A stretch of 64,000 bases of DNA from Thermohalobaculum xanthum. GTDB taxonomy: Bacteria; Pseudomonadota; Alphaproteobacteria; Rhodobacterales; Rhodobacteraceae. Location of the stretch: assembly GCF_016623495.1 (NCBI RefSeq), contig NZ_JAEHHL010000005.1:1-64000 (forward strand), in the 5' to 3' direction. Under the pieces are notes generated by a model that ran no database searches, was not told the DNA's origin, and was given only the letters and a program-made list of their open reading frames with translations. This document shows positions 1 to 7,969 of the stretch, one piece after another. Positions within the stretch are counted from its first letter, which is position 1; every line of letters begins with the position of its first letter. The position numbers and the translations under genes are program-made.

Positions 1-63
1 TCCCTCCCAGAAATGAATGTCCCCTGCGACCTGCTCCGCGCCAGTGGTGCGCGCGGGCGTCAT
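1..63 (-). CDS. 5' end of an unidentified CDS, cut by the window edge
   Basis: Reading leftwards, an ATG at 63 overlaps the stop codon of the preceding methyltransferase gene in an ATGA arrangement, which is typical of translational coupling. Twenty-one codons are visible, beginning MTPARTTGAEQVAGD and ending IHFWEG, with no stop before the edge. The fragment is too short to assign to a family. Its context makes it the distal gene of a minus-strand run that contains a methyltransferase and a fatty acid hydroxylase-type enzyme. Confidence 0.6.
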   Translation of the reverse strand, partial: MTPARTTGAEQVAGDIHFWEG

Positions 64-851
64 GCCCGGCCGCCGAGAGGAATGATCTCGGGCGCGGCCG
101 GCGTCCAGGGCGTGCCGCTCCAGTCGCCCCACCACGCGTCGACGGAAAGGCCCGCATCCCCGATGCAGGCAGCGACAGTCTCGCGCCGGGAAAAGCGGAT
201 GCGCGAATGCGCGCTCAGCTCGTGGCCCGTGACGTGGCTTCGGTACACGGTGGTGTAGGTCACGATCCCCTCTGCCGACGGCCCGTCGACATCGTTCCAC
301 GCATCGAATTCGCCAAGTGCCGGGTGGCGCAGGGTGCGCCGCGACAGCGACGGCACCCATTCCTGCCATTCGGCGGCGCCGGGGTTGCGCGTGTCGAAGA
401 CGAAGCGGCCACCCGGCGCGAGATGCGCCGCGATCGTGCGACAGGCGGCGCGCATGTCGGCCTCCGTCAGGAATACCTGGAAGGCATGGCCGGTCATCAC
501 GACGAGATCGAATCGGCGCCCAAGTCGGAGGTCGCGCGCGTCGCCCGCGATCCACTCGACGCGGCCGCCGCCGTGCCGGGCTCGGGCAAGATCGAGCATC
601 GCGCCGGCGCGGTCCACGCCCACCACCTCGCCTCCACGCTCGGCGATCGCCGCGGCCAGAAGACCGGTGCCACATCCGAGGTCGAGCACGCGTGCCGCAT
701 CCTGCGCGAGGCGCAGGCAGCAGCGCGTGTCTTCGGCCCACCCGTTTTCAAGATCGTAGAAGGCAGCGAGCGCCGGATCATCGTAGAGCGCATCGCCGAT
801 CGCTTCGGGGCGCTCTGCGCTTTCCTTTTCCAATCGGGATGCCCGGGTCAC
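60..851 (-). CDS. class I SAM-dependent methyltransferase
   Basis: A 263-residue protein with the Rossmann methyltransferase signature VLDLGCGTG at residues 55-63, the acidic residue ending strand 2 at about residue 80 (VVGVD), and a later LAPGGRFVFDTRN segment typical of motif III. The start is taken as GTG at 851 because it overlaps the stop codon of the upstream hydroxylase gene (GTGA); no ATG is available near the N-terminus. The substrate cannot be read from the sequence. Coupling to the sterol desaturase-type gene upstream suggests work on a lipid or small metabolite, but that is inference. The last base pairs overlap the next, truncated gene. Confidence 0.85.
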   Translation of the reverse strand: MTRASRLEKESAERPEAIGDALYDDPALAAFYDLENGWAEDTRCCLRLAQDAARVLDLGCGTGLLAAAIAERGGEVVGVDRAGAMLDLARARHGGGRVEWIAGDARDLRLGRRFDLVVMTGHAFQVFLTEADMRAACRTIAAHLAPGGRFVFDTRNPGAAEWQEWVPSLSRRTLRHPALGEFDAWNDVDGPSAEGIVTYTTVYRSHVTGHELSAHSRIRFSRRETVAACIGDAGLSVDAWWGDWSGTPWTPAAPEIIPLGGRA

Positions 852-1621
852 TTGGCGGGGCTGCGCCGCGCCGCCTCGGTCGCGTCGAAGCGCCCCTCCC
901 ACTTCGTGACCTCGGTGTCGTAGTCCGGATGGATGGTTCCGAAGACGCGATCCCAGAGCGAGAAGAAATTGGCGTAGTTGTAGCGGAAGGCCGAATGATG
1001 CTGGTCGTGATAGACCGTGCAGATGCCGAGCCATGGCCAGCGCATGGTCGCACCCGCGAAGTGCTCGTAGCCCGAATGCCCGATGATCGCCGTGATCTGG
1101 TCGAAGAGGCGCACAAGGACGATCGACAAGAGAGGCACCGGGAGCAGGAGCGGCAGCAGCACGTAGAAGCTGTGGGTCATCGCCGTGTCGACCGCATGTC
1201 CCGAGTCGTTGCTCCAGACCGTCGGCGTCACGTTGAGATGATGCGGTTTGTGAAAACGGTAGAGCGGCCGGGTGTGGAGCAGGCGGTGCACCGCGTAGAA
1301 CCAGGCGTCGAGCAGGACGATGCCCAGGCCCGCCATCAGCGGCACGGACCACCACGTCGGCTCGAGCGGCCCCACGCCCCAGCCCGCGCGCTGAAGCGTG
1401 ATGCCGAGCGCAATGCAGGTGCAGGTCACGACGAGCTGACGGATCGAGGCCAGCATGTCGCTGATCCGATCCGAGCTTGCTTCCCGCTGCTGGATCTTGC
1501 GCTCGGGGTGACGCCGGTTGATCGCCTCGAGTGTCAAGCCGAGCGACAGGAACACCGCCACGCTTGCCGCGAAGACAAGCGCCCATGTTGCGGCGAACTC
1601 GGCGAGGAGCGTCTCGGTCAT
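848..1621 (-). CDS. sterol desaturase / fatty acid hydroxylase superfamily membrane protein
   Basis: A 257-residue integral membrane di-iron oxygenase. The three histidine clusters of the superfamily are visible: HRLLH at 112-116, HKPHH at 124-128 and HDQHH at 205-209, plus a further histidine at about 182. Hydrophobic segments lie near residues 10-30, 62-78, 94-110 and 152-172. The family uses O2 and electrons to hydroxylate or desaturate lipids such as sterols, carotenoids or fatty acids in the membrane. The substrate here is unknown, and no carotenoid or hopanoid genes lie nearby. It is followed by a coupled methyltransferase and preceded by trkH with a 67-base gap, so co-transcription is plausible. 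Confidence 0.85.
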   Translation of the reverse strand: MTETLLAEFAATWALVFAASVAVFLSLGLTLEAINRRHPERKIQQREASSDRISDMLASIRQLVVTCTCIALGITLQRAGWGVGPLEPTWWSVPLMAGLGIVLLDAWFYAVHRLLHTRPLYRFHKPHHLNVTPTVWSNDSGHAVDTAMTHSFYVLLPLLLPVPLLSIVLVRLFDQITAIIGHSGYEHFAGATMRWPWLGICTVYHDQHHSAFRYNYANFFSLWDRVFGTIHPDYDTEVTKWEGRFDATEAARRSPAK

Positions 1622-1688
1622 CGGTCGATCATCCCGGAGGCTGCAAGCGGCATGGCGCCAGTCAATGCTCTCGGGCCGCCCGGGTCAA

Positions 1689-3137
1689 TCACTTGCGCCA
1701 GAAAAGTGGTGTGAAGAGCACCAGCACGCTGAGGAATTCGAGGCGACCAAGCAGCATGCCGAAGCTGAGCAGCCATTTCGTGGCCTCGCCGAGCGGAGCG
1801 AAGTTGCCCGAAGGCCCGATCACGGGGCCGAGGCCCGGCCCGACGTTGCCGAGCGTCGCGACCGAGCCGGAGATCGCCGTGAGCGTGTCGTAGCCCATGA
1901 GCGAGAGCAGGATCGACCAGATCGAGAGGCATACGACGAAGACGAAGAAGAAGCCCATGATCGAGGAGACAACCTCCGGCTCGACCGGGCGGCCCTGGTA
2001 GTGCAGCGGGAACACGCCGTTGGGGCTGTGGATGCGCTTGATCTGCACGACGAGCGCCGCATAGAGGATCTGGTAGCGGAACACCTTGCCCGAGCAGGTG
2101 GTCGATCCCGAGCATCCGCCGATCAGTGCCCAGACGAAGAAGATCGTGACGGCGAACCCGCCCCAGCGGTCATACGCGTCCGAGGCGTAACCCGTGCCGG
2201 TCATCACGGAAGTCAGGTTGAACGACGCCTCGCGCAATGCGTCGCGCGGCAGATGATGGCCATGCCACACGAGCCAGGCAGTGACGACGCCGATGCCCAC
2301 GCCGAGGATCGCGACGAAGGCACGCGCCTGGGAGTCGCGCCACAGAGCCATCGGGGCGCCACGCATGATCTGGATGAAGCGGATGAACGGCACCGCCGCG
2401 AGGATCATGAACAGGACGCCGACGTAATGCGCCCCTTCCGAGAAATGCTCGAAACCGGTGTCGTAGTTTCCCATCCCCCCGGTCGAGAGCGTGGTCATCG
2501 AATGCACCAGCGCGTCGAAGCCGGACATGCCCGTGAGCGAGTAGCCCAGCCCGCAGGCCGCGGTGAGGCCCACATAGATCCAGGCAAGCGACCCGGCGAT
2601 CTCGGTCGCGCGCGGCACGATGTCGCCCGAGAGGTCGAAGCTTTCCGACCGGAAGAACTGCATCCCGCCGATCCGCAGTGCGGGCATGAACACGATTGCC
2701 ACCACGACGATGCCGACACCACCGAACCACTGCATCATGCCGCGCCACAGCAACATCCCGCGTGGCGCGTCGGCCAGGCCGGTGAAGACGGTCGCCCCGG
2801 TCGTCGTGAGTGCGGACATCGCCTCGAAATAGCCGTCGGTAAACGACACCCGGGGGGCACCGAACACGAAGGGAAGGGCGCCGAACACCGGCAGCACGGC
2901 CCAGACGAGGACGGTCAACATGAAGGCCTGCCGCCGCGTGAGGCCATGCAGATCGCTTCCGCGCGTGGCAGTCGAGATCGATACGCCGCATGCAATGGCG
3001 AGGAAGCCCGCCAGAAGGACGCCGTGCCAGTTCGGGTTGTTGTCCCACCAGTCGAGCCCGGCGGGCACCATCATACTGGCCCCAAGCAACGCACTGAGTT
3101 GCCCGATCAGCCGCCCTACAGGTTGGAAGTCGTGCAT
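1689..3137 (-). CDS. trkH: TrkH family potassium uptake protein
   Basis: A 482-residue polytopic inner-membrane protein of the TrkH/KtrB cation channel family. It carries the fourfold selectivity-loop pattern of the family: TTTGAT at residues 111-116, then STGGMGNYDTGF, MTGTGY and GGCSGSTTCS further on. TrkH forms the potassium-translocating subunit, which normally works with the cytoplasmic NAD/ATP-binding regulator TrkA; trkA is not in this window. The gene lies 51 bases downstream of pcrA on the same strand. Confidence 0.93.
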   Translation of the reverse strand: MHDFQPVGRLIGQLSALLGASMMVPAGLDWWDNNPNWHGVLLAGFLAIACGVSISTATRGSDLHGLTRRQAFMLTVLVWAVLPVFGALPFVFGAPRVSFTDGYFEAMSALTTTGATVFTGLADAPRGMLLWRGMMQWFGGVGIVVVAIVFMPALRIGGMQFFRSESFDLSGDIVPRATEIAGSLAWIYVGLTAACGLGYSLTGMSGFDALVHSMTTLSTGGMGNYDTGFEHFSEGAHYVGVLFMILAAVPFIRFIQIMRGAPMALWRDSQARAFVAILGVGIGVVTAWLVWHGHHLPRDALREASFNLTSVMTGTGYASDAYDRWGGFAVTIFFVWALIGGCSGSTTCSGKVFRYQILYAALVVQIKRIHSPNGVFPLHYQGRPVEPEVVSSIMGFFFVFVVCLSIWSILLSLMGYDTLTAISGSVATLGNVGPGLGPVIGPSGNFAPLGEATKWLLSFGMLLGRLEFLSVLVLFTPLFWRK

Positions 3138-3188
3138 CTGTGCAGGAAACCTTCACGCGGGCCGGCCAGTTGGCGGCGTGCCCGCGGA

Positions 3189-5573
3189 TCAGAACGGGAT
3201 ATCCTCGCTGCCACCTTGGTTTTCCGCCGGTGTGACGTAGGAGGCAACGACTTTCTTCTCGCCCGCCTTCTCGAAGGCGATGGACAGCTTGTCGCCCTCG
3301 ATGCCCGTGATCCTGCCGTAGCCGAACTTCTGGTGAAACACGCGGGTGCCGGTCTCGAAGCGGGCGGATGCGGTGGCGTTCACGACGGGTGAATGCGCCC
3401 CCCGGCCCTGGCCCGCGCCGGCGGACGCCCTGCGCTCGGCCATGCGCTTCCAGCCGGGCGAGTTGTAGGTCGAGGCTTCGGCCGCGGCGCGCTCAAGCGT
3501 CGAGCCGGTCATTTCCTGTGCCGCCGCTGCGCCGTAGCCGCCGCCATAGAGGCCCGGGGGCGTCAGCACCTCGACCGTCTCGGGGGGCAGCTCATCGATG
3601 AAACGCGAGGGCAGCGAGGACTGCCAGCGCCCGTAGATGTGCCGGTTGGCGGCGAAGCTGATCGTCAGATGCCGCCGAGCCCGCGTCAGGCCCACATAGG
3701 CGAGGCGGCGCTCCTCCTCTAGGCCCTTCACGCCGTTCTCGTCCATCGAGCGCTGCGAGGGAAAGAGGCCGTCCTCCCAGCCCGGAAGGAACACCGCCGG
3801 GAACTCGAGCCCCTTGGCGCCGTGCAGGGTCATGATCGAGACCTTCGCGCCGGCATCGTCGCGCTCGTTGTCCATCACCAGGCTGACATGCTCGAGGAAG
3901 CCCTGGAGGTTCTCGAACTCCTCGAGCGCCTGAACCAGTTCCTTGAGGTTCTCGAGGCGCCCGGGCGCCTCGGCGCTGCGGTCGGCCTGCCACATCGCGG
4001 TGTAGCCCGACTCGTCGAGAATGATCTCGGCAAGCTCGACATGGCTCACCTCGGTGCCGCGCAGCATCTCGGCCCATCGGTCGATCTGACCGACGAGTTG
4101 GCCAAGCGCCGACGCGCCCTTGCGGGTGATGCCCTCGCCGCCGCCTGCGGCGATGCGTGCCGCTTCAAGCAGGTTTGTCCCTCGCTCGCGCGCCAGTTGG
4201 TTGAGACGCTGGATCGCCTTGTCGCCGAGCCCGCGCTTGGGCGTGTTGACGATCCGCTCGAAGGCGAGGCCGTCGTCGGGGCTGACCACGATGCGGAAAT
4301 AGGCCATCGCATCGCGGATCTCCATGCGCTCGTAGAAGCGGGGGCCGCCGATGACGCGATAGGGCAGGCCAATGGCAAGAAAGCGGTCCTCGAAAGCGCG
4401 CATCTGGAACGAAGCCCGCACCAGGATCGCGATCTCGTCGAGGCTGAGCGCGTCGTGACCCCGGGTGCCACGGGCCAACGCCTCGATCTCCTCGCCGATC
4501 CAGCGGGCCTCCTCCTCGCCATCCCAATGCCCGATCAGCCGCACCCGCTCGCCCGCGTCGGCATCGGTCCAGAGCGTCTTTCCAAGGCGCTCGCGGTTCG
4601 CGGCGATCACCCCGGAGGCCGCGGCGAGAATATGCGGCGTCGAGCGGTAGTTCTGTTCGAGCCGGATGACCTGCGCGCTCGGGAAATCGCGCTCGAAGCG
4701 CAGGATGTTCCCGACCTCGGCGCCCCGCCAGCCGTAGATCGACTGGTCATCATCGCCCACGCAGCAGATGTTGCGGTGCTGCGCCGCGAGCAGTCTCAGC
4801 CAGAGGTACTGCGCAACGTTCGTGTCCTGGTACTCGTCGACAAGGATGTAGCGAAAGCGCCGCTGGTAGTCGGCCAGCACGTCGGGATGGTGCTGAAAGA
4901 TCGTGACGACATGCAGCAGCAGGTCGCCGAAGTCGACCGCGTTCAGCGTCCGCAGACGTTCTTGGTACATGCGGTAGAACTCGACCCCGCGGCCCTCGCC
5001 AAAGCCGGTCTCGTCGGCGGGCACTTGCCCGGGGCCCTGGGCGCGGTTCTTCCATCGGTCGAGCTGTGCCGCGAACATCCGTGCGGGCCAGCGCTTGTCG
5101 TCGACGCCCTCGGCATCGAGCAACTGGCGGATCAGGCGCAACTGGTCGTCGCTGTCGAGGATCGTGAAATTGGGCTTGAGCTCGACGAGTTCGGCGTGGC
5201 GGCGCAGGATCTTGACGCAGATCGAGTGGAACGTTCCCAGCCAGGGCATCCCTTCGACCGCGTTGCCCAGAAGCTGAGCCACCCGCTCCTTCATCTCGCG
5301 CGCGGCCTTGTTTGTGAAGGTCACAGCGAGGATCTGGCTGGGAAACGCGCGCTGCTGGTTGATCAGGTGCGCGAGCCGCGTGGTCAGCACCCGCGTCTTC
5401 CCTGTGCCGGCGCCGGCGAGCACCAGCACCGGGCCGTCAAGCAGTTCGACGGCTTCGCGCTGTGCTTCGTTCAATCCCGGAAGGTATGGCGGCTGAGGGC
5501 GCGCGCGCTCGGAAAGCGGTCGGCTCTCCCATGCGTCGAAGTCGTCGATCTCGCTCGGATGGGCATTTGTCAT
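3189..5573 (-). CDS. pcrA: UvrD/PcrA-type superfamily 1 DNA helicase
   Basis: A 794-residue 3'-5' helicase. LNEAQREAV (Q-motif region) is at residues 34-42 and the Walker A segment AGAGTGKT is at 53-60, followed by VDEYQDTN (motif II), CVGDDDQSIYGWRG (motif III), QNYRST (motif IV) and VGLTRARR (motif VI). The C-terminus ends in a Tudor-like module (FHQKFGYGRITGIEG), as in PcrA. The enzyme unwinds DNA in nucleotide excision and mismatch repair and removes proteins from DNA. An upstream reading-frame extension exists, but ATG at 5573 is the sensible start because the family N-terminus follows it directly. A LexA-type direct repeat lies 43-57 bases upstream, so SOS control is likely. trkH follows on the same strand. 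Confidence 0.95.
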   Translation of the reverse strand: MTNAHPSEIDDFDAWESRPLSERARPQPPYLPGLNEAQREAVELLDGPVLVLAGAGTGKTRVLTTRLAHLINQQRAFPSQILAVTFTNKAAREMKERVAQLLGNAVEGMPWLGTFHSICVKILRRHAELVELKPNFTILDSDDQLRLIRQLLDAEGVDDKRWPARMFAAQLDRWKNRAQGPGQVPADETGFGEGRGVEFYRMYQERLRTLNAVDFGDLLLHVVTIFQHHPDVLADYQRRFRYILVDEYQDTNVAQYLWLRLLAAQHRNICCVGDDDQSIYGWRGAEVGNILRFERDFPSAQVIRLEQNYRSTPHILAAASGVIAANRERLGKTLWTDADAGERVRLIGHWDGEEEARWIGEEIEALARGTRGHDALSLDEIAILVRASFQMRAFEDRFLAIGLPYRVIGGPRFYERMEIRDAMAYFRIVVSPDDGLAFERIVNTPKRGLGDKAIQRLNQLARERGTNLLEAARIAAGGGEGITRKGASALGQLVGQIDRWAEMLRGTEVSHVELAEIILDESGYTAMWQADRSAEAPGRLENLKELVQALEEFENLQGFLEHVSLVMDNERDDAGAKVSIMTLHGAKGLEFPAVFLPGWEDGLFPSQRSMDENGVKGLEEERRLAYVGLTRARRHLTISFAANRHIYGRWQSSLPSRFIDELPPETVEVLTPPGLYGGGYGAAAAQEMTGSTLERAAAEASTYNSPGWKRMAERRASAGAGQGRGAHSPVVNATASARFETGTRVFHQKFGYGRITGIEGDKLSIAFEKAGEKKVVASYVTPAENQGGSEDIPF

Positions 5574-5615
5574 GCGGCGGAGGATAGCGTTGGGCACGCA
5601 GATGGGAAAGTGCCT

Positions 5616-5630
5616 GTTCGCGACATGTTC
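5616..5630 (-). promoter_or_regulatory. candidate LexA (SOS) box upstream of pcrA
   Basis: The plus strand reads GTTC-GCGACAT-GTTC, an exact match to the GTTC-N7-GTTC direct repeat recognised by LexA in alphaproteobacteria. It sits in the 194-base divergent gap between pcrA and msrA, 43 bases from the pcrA start and about 138 bases from the msrA start. The helicase is the more likely target because uvrD/pcrA genes are common SOS genes. No lexA gene is in the window. Confidence 0.7.
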
Positions 5631-5767
5631 GCAAATTGGCCGCCGAGTTTGCAGCCGCCTCGGCGCCCCGGGCAGGCGCGCGCAACGATCACGAGTCCGT
5701 TGCAGGTCTTGCCGCGTGTCCCCCGCGAGCCATAGTTGAGCGATACCAGATACGATGGAGCGCACCG

Positions 5768-6421
5768 ATGTTCGGGATTTTCGGAGCAAAGAAGACGCTG
5801 ATGCCGGAAGCCGGGAAGGCCCTCGCAGGCCGCGCGGAGCCCATCGCCACGGCCGCGAACCATTTCATCAACGGCCGCCCGCTCATGGGCCCTTATCCCG
5901 AGGGCACCGAGATGGCGATGTTCGGGATGGGGTGCTTCTGGGGGGTCGAACGCATGTTCTGGAAGATCCCCGGTGTCTGGGTGACGATGGTGGGCTATTC
6001 AGCCGGCCAGACGCCGAACGCCACCTACCGCGAGGTCTGCAGCGGCCAGACCGGGCACAACGAGGTCGTGCGCGTGGTCTTCGATCCCACGCTGGTGCGC
6101 TATGACGATCTTCTCCGAGTGTTCTGGGAGGGGCACGATCCGACGCAGGGCATGCGGCAGGGCAACGATGTCGGCACCCAGTACCGCTCGGGCATCTACA
6201 CCTACTCGGCCGAGCAGGCCGCTGCGGCCGAGGCCTCGATGGCCGTCTACCAGGAGCAGCTTGCGGCTGCGGGCTTCGGTGCGATCACGACCGAGATCCT
6301 TCCGGCCGACGAGTTCTATTATGCCGAGGACTACCACCAACAATACCTTGCCAAGAATCCCGGCGGCTACTGCGGCGTGGGCGGCGTAGGCGTGAGCTGC
6401 CCGGTCGGCACCGGCGTCTGA
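5768..6421 (+). CDS. msrA: peptide methionine sulfoxide reductase MsrA
   Basis: A 217-residue enzyme that reduces methionine-S-sulfoxide in proteins. The catalytic motif GCFWG is at residues 55-59 (nucleophile Cys56), [22 protein letters not shown] follows in two blocks, and two candidate resolving cysteines are near the C-terminus (about Cys202 and Cys211). The start at ATG 5768 gives the usual MsrA length with a short N-terminal extension (MFGIFGAKK); the longer upstream open frame has no recognisable N-terminus. No MsrB domain is fused. There is no signal peptide, so it acts in the cytoplasm. prmA follows after 120 bases. Confidence 0.95.
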   Translation: MFGIFGAKKTLMPEAGKALAGRAEPIATAANHFINGRPLMGPYPEGTEMAMFGMGCFWGVERMFWKIPGVWVTMVGYSAGQTPNATYREVCSGQTGHNEVVRVVFDPTLVRYDDLLRVFWEGHDPTQGMRQGNDVGTQYRSGIYTYSAEQAAAAEASMAVYQEQLAAAGFGAITTEILPADEFYYAEDYHQQYLAKNPGGYCGVGGVGVSCPVGTGV

Positions 6422-6473
6422 TCTCTCGCGACGGTCCGATCGTCTCCGACGCGGTCGCCAACAGGCACTGATG

Positions 6474-6531
6474 CCCCTTCTCTCGGCTCGCGATTGCGCG
6501 TATGCCCGGGCCCGCAAGATCGGAGAAGGGG
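6474..6531 (+). promoter_or_regulatory. inverted repeat that could occlude the prmA ribosome binding site
   Basis: CCCCTTCTC at 6474-6482 is perfectly complementary to GAGAAGGGG at 6523-6531, about 40 bases later. The downstream arm is the purine-rich ribosome binding site of prmA (ATG at 6542). Pairing would hide it. The loop also contains GCCCGGGC at 6504-6511, a self-complementary core. Whether this structure forms is unknown. Confidence 0.35.
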
Positions 6532-6541
6532 ATTGCGCCAC

Positions 6542-7417
6542 ATGCCAACCTGGACGGCATTGACCACCACCGACGGCGAGCCTTCGGCCACGGCGCTTGG
6601 CGCGGCGATGGAGGAGCTGCTCGACCCCGCGCCGACAGGCATCGGCGTCTTCGAGATCGAGGACGGCTCGGGTCGCTGGGAGGTCGGCGGCTACTTCCTG
6701 GAACGCCCTGATACGGCAGCGCTTACGGTTCTCGCGACCGTCCACGGCGCGCGCGATTTCTCCGTCAGCCGTGTCGAGGATCGTGACTGGGTCGCGCAGG
6801 TTCGGCGCGAGCTTCACCCGATCGAGGCTGGACGCTTCATCGTCTACGGGCCGCATGACGCGGCCAGCATCCCGCCCAACCGGCCGGGATTGATGATCGA
6901 GGCCGCGATGGCCTTCGGCACCGGGCATCACGGCACGACGCAGGGCTGCCTTGTCATGCTGGACCATCTGCTCCGCCACGGGCTCAAGGCGCGGCGCGTG
7001 GCGGATATCGGTTGCGGCACCGGCGTTCTGGGCATGGCGGCCGCGCGGGTATGGCGCGTTCCGGTCATCTGCGCCGATATCGATCCCGTGGCCAGTGCGA
7101 CGGCGCGGGCGAACGCCGTCGCGAACCATCTCCACCCTTGGGTCAGGACGGGCACGGCGGCAGGGTTTCGCGGGACGCTCGCGCCGTCTCGTGCGCCCTA
7201 CGACCTGGTCTTCGCGAACATCCTGGCAGCGCCCCTGAAGCGGCTCGCGCCGCAGATCGCACGGCACCTGGTCCCCGGCGGGCGCGCGGTGCTCTCGGGG
7301 CTTCTGCATGCGCAGGTGCCGGGCGTCGAGGCGGTGTTCCGCGGTCACGGCTTCACGCCCGAGAAGAGGGTCAGGCTGGACGCGTGGTCGACGCTCTTGA
7401 TGCGCCGCGGCGGTTGA
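6542..7417 (+). CDS. prmA: ribosomal protein L11 methyltransferase-like protein PrmA
   Basis: A 291-residue methyltransferase with the PrmA hallmark FGTGHHGTT at residues 125-133, the SAM loop ADIGCGTGVLG at 154-164, and FANILAAPL in place of the usual N-I-L-A segment that positions the target amine. PrmA trimethylates ribosomal protein L11. ATG 6542 is preferred over an in-frame start 48 bases upstream because it is preceded by a GGAGAAGGGG ribosome binding site and gives the usual N-terminus. Transcription likely ends at the hairpin at 7448-7468. Confidence 0.92.
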   Translation: MPTWTALTTTDGEPSATALGAAMEELLDPAPTGIGVFEIEDGSGRWEVGGYFLERPDTAALTVLATVHGARDFSVSRVEDRDWVAQVRRELHPIEAGRFIVYGPHDAASIPPNRPGLMIEAAMAFGTGHHGTTQGCLVMLDHLLRHGLKARRVADIGCGTGVLGMAAARVWRVPVICADIDPVASATARANAVANHLHPWVRTGTAAGFRGTLAPSRAPYDLVFANILAAPLKRLAPQIARHLVPGGRAVLSGLLHAQVPGVEAVFRGHGFTPEKRVRLDAWSTLLMRRGG

Positions 7418-7447
7418 TCGCCGAGTTGCCCGGCCCGGAATGCGAAA

Positions 7448-7468
7448 AGGCCGCCCGGTGGGCGGCCT
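7448..7468. terminator. bidirectional intrinsic terminator between prmA and the DUF1127 gene
   Basis: A perfect 9-bp stem (AGGCCGCCC / GGGCGGCCT) with a 3-base loop. On the minus strand it is followed by TTTT, and on the plus strand by a weaker T-containing tail (ACGCATTTCTTG). It lies between the convergent ends of prmA and the DUF1127 gene, so it can serve both. Confidence 0.75.
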
Positions 7469-7507
7469 ACGCATTTCTTGATTGACCGATCCGGGTCGAC
7501 GATGCCG

Positions 7508-7726
7508 TCAGACGCGGCCCTTGCTGATCAGCGTCTCGATATCGGCGCGGGTGAGGCCGATGTCCTCGAGCTGACGCGAGCTGAGCCCGTTCAGGATCCG
7601 CGCGGTACGGCGTGCATCGCGCCACGCCTGAGCGCGGGAGATGATGTCGGACGCCACCGACACGGCGCGGTACAGGGTGATCGCGCCGAGGGGCAGCGTG
7701 GTCTGGTTGTTTGTGGTGATCGCCAT
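7508..7726 (-). CDS. DUF1127 (YjiS-like) small protein
   Basis: A 72-residue basic protein whose C-terminal half carries the DUF1127 pattern: LNGLSSRQLEDIGLTRADIE, followed by LISKGRV. The start at ATG 7726 has an excellent AGGAGG ribosome binding site 5-10 bases upstream. Small DUF1127 proteins are widespread in alphaproteobacteria; some are stress-induced and affect RNA-based regulation (CcaF1 of Rhodobacter sphaeroides is the best-known case, stated from memory). Here the gene stands alone, divergent from ruvC, behind a good match to an RpoH promoter, which fits stress induction. Confidence 0.88.
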   Translation of the reverse strand: MAITTNNQTTLPLGAITLYRAVSVASDIISRAQAWRDARRTARILNGLSSRQLEDIGLTRADIETLISKGRV

Positions 7727-7776
7727 GGCGGCGCCTCCTCGAAAGAAACTGCACTGGGCCTTGCCCGTTGGTCGAC

Positions 7777-7808
7777 CGCAGATAGGGCTTCCGACGAACT
7801 TGAACAAT
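7777..7808 (-). promoter_or_regulatory. candidate RpoH-type promoter of the DUF1127 gene
   Basis: On the minus strand the sequence reads ATTG-N18-CCTATCTGCG. The -10 part matches the alphaproteobacterial heat-shock sigma consensus CYTATNTNNG at every defined position, and the -35 part matches CTTG at three of four, with the permitted 17-18 base spacing. A transcript starting about 7 bases downstream would have a leader of roughly 45 bases before the ATG at 7726. Confidence 0.55.
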
Positions 7809-7847
7809 TGCCATAAACGCATGGCTGAGTTGCGGTTTTGCCGGATC

Positions 7848-7895
7848 TTGTGCGGCGCACAAAAGCGACTTCTTCGCGGCCGCAAAAGTCGCTTT
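7848..7895. repeat. two abutting inverted repeats in the DUF1127-ruvC divergent region
   Basis: TTGTGC-GGC-GCACAA occupies 7848-7862. AAAGCGACT at 7862-7870 is repeated in inverse at 7887-7895 (AGTCGCTTT), and its 16-base spacer contains the palindrome GCGGCCGC at 7876-7883. The repeats lie between two divergent genes, so they could be protein-binding sites or RNA hairpins in a leader. Nothing in the sequence identifies the regulator. Confidence 0.5.
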
Positions 7896-7918
7896 CCGGC
7901 ATCTCCGTGCTGGCGGGC

Positions 7919-7933
7919 GTTCCCGTTTCGTGC
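7919..7933 (+). promoter_or_regulatory. degenerate LexA-like direct repeat upstream of ruvC
   Basis: The sequence reads GTTC-CCGTTTC-GTGC, one base off the GTTC-N7-GTTC LexA repeat, and ends 36 bases before the ruvC start. ruvCAB is part of the SOS response in several bacteria, so a weak LexA site is plausible, but one mismatch in the core makes this uncertain. Confidence 0.3.
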
Positions 7934-7969
7934 TAGTCGTTGCCGAATTGCCGCGGCGGGGGAAAAAGA

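Noticed and set aside
1518-3392. A plus-strand open frame opposite trkH
   Set aside because: Antisense shadow. The protein is rich in Arg/His/Glu with no family features, and trkH on the other strand has all its selectivity loops.
3822-5735. A plus-strand open frame opposite pcrA
   Set aside because: Shadow of the helicase gene; no domain, and it would run across the pcrA start and LexA box.
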